DNA from: Aquisalimonas sp.
GTDB taxonomy: Bacteria > Pseudomonadota > Gammaproteobacteria > Nitrococcales > Aquisalimonadaceae
NCBI GenBank assembly: GCA_007127625.1
Contig: SKYZ01000181.1
Span: 1-12,199 of the forward strand
DNA: 12,199 bases
Reading direction: 5' to 3'
The notes under the pieces are model-generated. The model saw only the letters and a program-made list of their open reading frames with translations. It did not search any database and had not been told where the DNA came from. Shown one piece after another: positions 11,665 to 12,199 of this stretch (positions are counted from its first letter, which is position 1; each line of letters begins with the position of its first letter). Position numbers and translations under genes: made by a program.

Positions 11665-12199
11665 GCGGCCGCCCCTAGATAAGCGGCGATGACATCGGGA
11701 TGGTTCCTGATCTCCTGGGCGTTCCCTTCCGCGAGCTTCTGGCCGTAGTTCAGCACGACGATGTGCGCCGAGATGTTCATCACCAGTTTCATGTCATGCT
11801 CCACCAGCACCACGGTCACACCGTCCTCGCAGACACTGTGGATCAGCTTCTCGATGCCGGCAGTCTCGTTCGCATTCAGACCTGCGGCAGGCTCATCCAG
11901 AAGCAACAGTTTCGGGTTTGCTGCCAGCGCCCGGGCAATCTCCAGCCGCTTGAGGGCGCCGTAGGGCATCGCGGTGGTCTCATGATCAACATAGTTGCCC
12001 AGGCCCACGTAATCCATCAGTTCTGCAGCACGTTCACGGCACTCCTTGTCGGCGCGGGTCAAGTGAGGCAAACGCAGCAGCGACGAGAAGAAGCCCTGGG
12101 GCAACCTCAGGTGGGCGCCGAGCATGACGTTTTCCCGGGCGGTCATGTTCAGGCAAAGCTGCAGATTCTGGAACGTGCGGCTCATGCCCATGGCGGCCC
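11661..12199 (-). CDS. livG: Branched-chain amino acid-type ABC transporter, ATP-binding subunit LivG (5' truncated by the window edge)
   Basis: The C-terminal ~179 residues of LivG; the N-terminus and Walker A lie beyond the window. The visible part opens with MGMSRTFQNLQL, the LivG Q-loop (R-T-F-Q-N), then a long helical insert (NVMLGAHLRLPQGFF...), the LivG-type signature MPYGALKRLEIARALA in place of LSGGQ, Walker B LLLLDEPAAGLN, a D-loop, and the H-loop LVEHDMKLVMNI. It ends YLGAAA and overlaps livF by ATGA. LivG and LivF form the ATPase heterodimer of the transporter. The Met at 12191 is internal: the frame continues to the window edge. Confidence 0.95.
   Translation of the reverse strand, partial: AAMGMSRTFQNLQLCLNMTARENVMLGAHLRLPQGFFSSLLRLPHLTRADKECRERAAELMDYVGLGNYVDHETTAMPYGALKRLEIARALAANPKLLLLDEPAAGLNANETAGIEKLIHSVCEDGVTVVLVEHDMKLVMNISAHIVVLNYGQKLAEGNAQEIRNHPDVIAAYLGAAA

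Noticed and set aside
1..12199. CRISPR array, tRNA, rRNA, insertion sequence or prophage
   Set aside because: No spaced direct repeats, no cloverleaf-like or rRNA stretch, no transposase, integrase or phage gene was seen in any frame.

Overview
The window is GC-rich bacterial DNA with tightly packed genes on both strands and good Shine-Dalgarno sites. The gene set suggests a gammaproteobacterium: a WrbA-type quinone reductase beside a MarR regulator, a YhdN-like DUF1992 protein, YjbQ, a hemolysin III-family protein, ribosomal protein THX, Cys-rich DUF6455 proteins with an FNR-type box, and a Liv-type ABC transporter. An Ectothiorhodospiraceae-like or similar halophilic/alkaliphilic lineage is my guess from style and composition only; no marker here proves it.

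Layout. 1-1481 is an unrecognised protein with a four-helix membrane C-terminus, whose end overlaps the convergent DUF1992 gene (1437-1862). Divergent from that lies a MarR regulator (1973-2416), an intrinsic terminator and wrbA (2490-3098). Matching imperfect palindromes precede both marR and wrbA. Next is a translationally coupled pair (3211-4847): an FAD-dependent oxidase with a GLGSRG motif as in the MnmC oxidase domain, and an MnmM (YtqB)-type methyltransferase. Together they could carry out the last two steps of mnm5U wobble-uridine synthesis in tRNA. A 37-codon gene for ribosomal protein THX follows on the minus strand, then yjbQ (+), an SDR oxidoreductase (-) and a hemolysin III/TrhA membrane protein (-).

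From 7188 to 9300 there are four plus-strand genes of unknown function: an exported protein with its own terminator, then a cluster of three (273, 52 and 65 aa). A broken TesB-like acyl-CoA thioesterase follows on the minus strand (N-terminal hot-dog domain missing, frame shifted). Two divergent DUF6455 genes share a 170-bp intergenic region with a perfect TTGAT-N4-ATCAA box near its middle, which suggests oxygen- or NO-responsive control. The window ends in livF and the 3' part of livG, overlapping by ATGA, with tandem hairpins after livF.

The most noteworthy points are the split MnmL/MnmM-like pair in a Gram-negative setting, the FNR box between two Cys-rich paralogues, the paired MarR operators, and small genes easily missed (THX and a 52-aa ORF). 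No CRISPR array, tRNA, rRNA or insertion sequence was seen. No gap without a gene exceeds 300 bases.
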